The position numbers and the translations under genes were made by a program. Shown here piece by piece: positions 61,915-63,244 of a stretch of 63,244 nucleotides of DNA. The DNA is from Bacillus sp. CHD6a (GTDB lineage Bacteria; Bacillota; Bacilli; Bacillales; Bacillaceae_I): contig NZ_LBMD01000023.1 in assembly GCF_001293645.1 (NCBI RefSeq), positions 1 to 63,244 of the forward strand, written 5' to 3'. A model generated the notes under the pieces. The model was not told where the DNA came from, made no database searches, and saw only the letters and a list, made by a program, of their open reading frames with translations. Every line of letters begins with the position of its first letter. Within the stretch, counting starts at the first letter, position 1.

Positions 61915-62007
61915 GAAGACAATTTCTGGGTGAATTTTGTTATGAAAGTGTCTTCATAAACTGAATGAAGACATTCTTGTGGTGACTTTCGTGATGGAAG
62001 TGTCTTC
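61915..62007. repeat. 52-bp hairpin units, two copies (GAAGACA type)
   Basis: GAAGACA at 61915 pairs with TGTCTTC at 61949-61955, and GAAGACA at 61967 pairs with TGTCTTC at 62001-62007. The repeat distance is 52, the same as in the arrays at 1-156 and 62763-63100. It lies between the pepF and msrA genes (61774-62045), which is otherwise empty. Confidence 0.75.
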
Positions 62008-62045
62008 ATCATGGTGGATAGAGATGAAGCAATTTGCAAATCCCC

Positions 62046-62678
62046 CTACCATTTCAATGCATTCACCAATGAAATTAACTGGGCTGCGTCTTCCCTTTCC
62101 CACTGCCTGATCTCTTCTTTCAATGCAGAAAGAGTACCATAACCTTTTACAAAACTGTTTAACCTCGCTACCAAAGTTGCATTTGTAAAAGCCTCTTCAG
62201 TAAGGAAGTGCTCTCTTAGTTTTTGGGTAGCATTAGAATATCTTTTCAGGTAATATTTCTGGTGTCTTTCTTCTGCAAGTGCAAAATGGTCAAGTGGTGA
62301 AATTTCTGTACCTATTATTTGTGAGTTTTTAGTTTGGATCTCTGTCTTAATTTTTTCTATAGCATCTTTTTGGTCGATGTCCTGGTATAGAAATATCGAT
62401 AAGTATTGTCTCCCCTTATAGTTTCCTCTATTAGAATTGTGGGAGTTCCAAAAGTGACGGACTAATTCATTAAAGGTTATTTGCGTAGGATCATAATCAA
62501 TTTGTAAGCACTCGGTATGATCTCCCATTTGTTTGTAGGTAGGTGCAGGAGTTGTACCACCTGCATAGCCTACTCTTGTGTGGATGACTCCTTTTAAATA
62601 CCCGAACCGGGCATCAGTACCCCAGAATCAGCCCATGCCGAGTGTGACCGTTTGAAGGTTGTGATTGTTGTTGATCAT
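62046..62678 (-). CDS. msrA: Peptide methionine sulfoxide reductase A with UGA at the catalytic Cys
   Basis: A 210-codon frame for MsrA, which reduces methionine-S-sulfoxide. ATG 62678 has AAAGGAG eight bases upstream. The frame runs intact to 62046 except for one TGA, codon 17 (62630-62628), exactly where GCFWG requires the nucleophilic Cys: the sequence reads TLGMG-(UGA)-FWGTDARFGYLKG. Downstream motifs VGYAGGTTPAPTYKQMGDHTE are normal. A 7-bp hairpin with a G-first loop begins 14 bases after the UGA (apical loop 20 bases after it), which fits bacterial SECIS rules. If read as selenocysteine this is a selenoprotein; otherwise a precisely hit pseudogene whose ATG at 62528 could give only an inactive fragment. 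Confidence 0.85.
62600..62616 (-). promoter_or_regulatory. Candidate bacterial SECIS hairpin in msrA
   Basis: On the minus strand ATGCCCG, loop GTT, CGGGTAT: seven pairs including one G-U. The loop starts with G and lies 20 bases after the UGA, inside the 16-37-base window reported for bacterial SECIS elements. It is within the coding frame. Read by eye; a chance hairpin is possible. Confidence 0.5.
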
Positions 62679-62762
62679 CGTTTGTGCTCCTTTCTTTGGG
62701 AAGAGATTTTATTTGTTAGTGTTAAGTTAGCATGAATAATTATGTATGGGAAGCTGTTGTTT

Positions 62763-63100
62763 GAGGACAATGTTTCTACTTATTCCGTTAACATTGTCCT
62801 CATTCACGTCCTATGAGGACAATGTTTCTCTTTTCTCGTTAACATTGTCCTCATTCACGTCCTATGAGGACAGTGTTTCTACTTTTCCCGCTAACATTGT
62901 CCTCATTCACGCCCTATGAGGACAATGTTTCTCTTTTTTGGCTAATATTGTCTTCATTCACGTTCTATGAGGACAATGTTTCTACTTTTCCCGCTAACAT
63001 TGTCCTCATTCACGTCCTATGAGGACAGTGTTTCTACTTTTTCCGTTAACATTGTCCTCATTCATGCCATATGAGGACAGTGTTTTTACTTTTTCCAGTC
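62763..63100. repeat. 52-bp hairpin array, seven units (GAGGACAATGTT type)
   Basis: Units start at 62763, 62815, 62867, 62918, 62969, 63021 and 63073 (steps 52, 52, 51, 51, 52, 52). The first six each contain GAGGACAATGTT (or AGTGTT), about 15 pyrimidine-rich bases, the inverse AACATTGTCCTC, then a short linker CATTCACGTCCTAT; the last is incomplete. Each can form a 10-12 bp hairpin. It lies upstream of msrA. The 62679-62762 stretch before it is plain AT-rich DNA. Confidence 0.88.
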
Positions 63101-63175
63101 AAGTCCATATTAATGTGTAAAAATAGTTACAACGTGATCTAAGAATAATTGTGTTAGGGTTTGTTTTTTTAGGTT

Positions 63176-63205
63176 TTGATCTTAAGGGCTTAGGATGTAT
63201 ATCAT
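63176..63205 (+). promoter_or_regulatory. Promoter near the right edge
   Basis: TTGATC (63176-63181), an 18-base spacer and TATCAT (63200-63205), reading out of the window. The gene it serves lies beyond 63244. Confidence 0.5.
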
Positions 63206-63222
63206 TATCCCCTAGGGGGTAA
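63206..63222 (+). promoter_or_regulatory. CsoR/CstR-type operator
   Basis: TATCCCCTAGGGGGTA with a perfect CCCCTAGGGG core. GC-rich palindromes flanked by TA of this kind are the operators of the copper sensor CsoR and persulfide sensor CstR. It sits directly after the -10 of the edge promoter, where it would repress. I infer a copper or sulfur-stress gene outside the window. Confidence 0.6.
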
Positions 63223-63244
63223 AAAATTTCCTTTTTATGGATCA

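Noticed and set aside
62046-62528. msrA as a 160-residue gene from the ATG at 62528
   Set aside because: That start has no ribosome binding site and would remove the active site; the frame continues in register to a well-placed ATG at 62678 across a single UGA.
62763-63100. CRISPR array
   Set aside because: The segments between the repeats are near-identical rather than unique, each unit is a full inverted repeat, and no cas gene is present.

Overview
The window is a low-GC Bacillaceae chromosome segment. The evidence is strong AGGAGG-type ribosome binding sites, a proline T-box, Bce-type signalling, a YunB sporulation gene, LexA boxes of the Bacillus type, and a run of genes whose order broadly follows the Bacillus subtilis yqj region. 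The secreted protease at 13265-15196 closely resembles the alkaline KP-43 family, which points, as inference only, to a Sutcliffiella/halmapalus-like relative. I see no rRNA, tRNA, CRISPR array, phage or complete insertion sequence.

Layout. 1-8.3 kb: accessory small genes (GNAT, alpha/beta hydrolase, Xre regulator plus membrane protein, a three-gene membrane operon, secreted lipase, GDSL hydrolase, Nif3-like). 8.4-15.2 kb: a Bce-type peptide-sensing module (response regulator, short histidine kinase, ABC ATPase, permease) divergent from the KP-43-type protease. 16-19 kb: a shortened MutS2 paralog behind a leader-peptide attenuator, then a DUF421 protein. 19-23 kb: NUDIX, GNAT, signal peptidase, HAD, cupin, yqkB-yqkC, CDGSH protein. 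23.3-29.7 kb: an Opp/Nik-type ABC importer operon ending in a MATE exporter. 30-35 kb: HAD, lipoprotein, SunI/YnzG-like protein, SPL-like radical SAM protein, an HPr-like protein without the phospho-histidine, and yqjX-yqjW under probable SOS control. 35-46 kb: ankyrin protein, yqjQ-yqjP, proI with T-box, yqjN, namA. 48-61.8 kb: rnz, an SOS-boxed operon of two tiny genes, yunB, dinB, ohrR/ohr, cheW, yqjE, yqjD, yqjC, prli42, L,D-transpeptidase, yqjA, exported PepF. 62-63.2 kb: msrA with an in-frame UGA at its catalytic cysteine, then a hairpin array and a CsoR-like operator at the edge.

The points I would look at first are: (1) msrA, whose only stop inside the frame sits exactly on the nucleophilic Cys codon and is followed by a hairpin of bacterial SECIS type, so it is either a selenoprotein or a very precisely hit pseudogene; (2) the Smr-less MutS2 paralog, which has its own promoter, a seven-codon leader ORF, mutually exclusive RNA pairings and a terminator, the layout of antibiotic-inducible ribosome-protection genes; (3) two LexA boxes bracketing the -10 of an operon for a 68-residue membrane protein, a candidate SOS checkpoint factor; (4) intergenic arrays with strict periodicity: 8- to 10-nt units every 21 bp at four loci, and 52-bp hairpin units at three loci.
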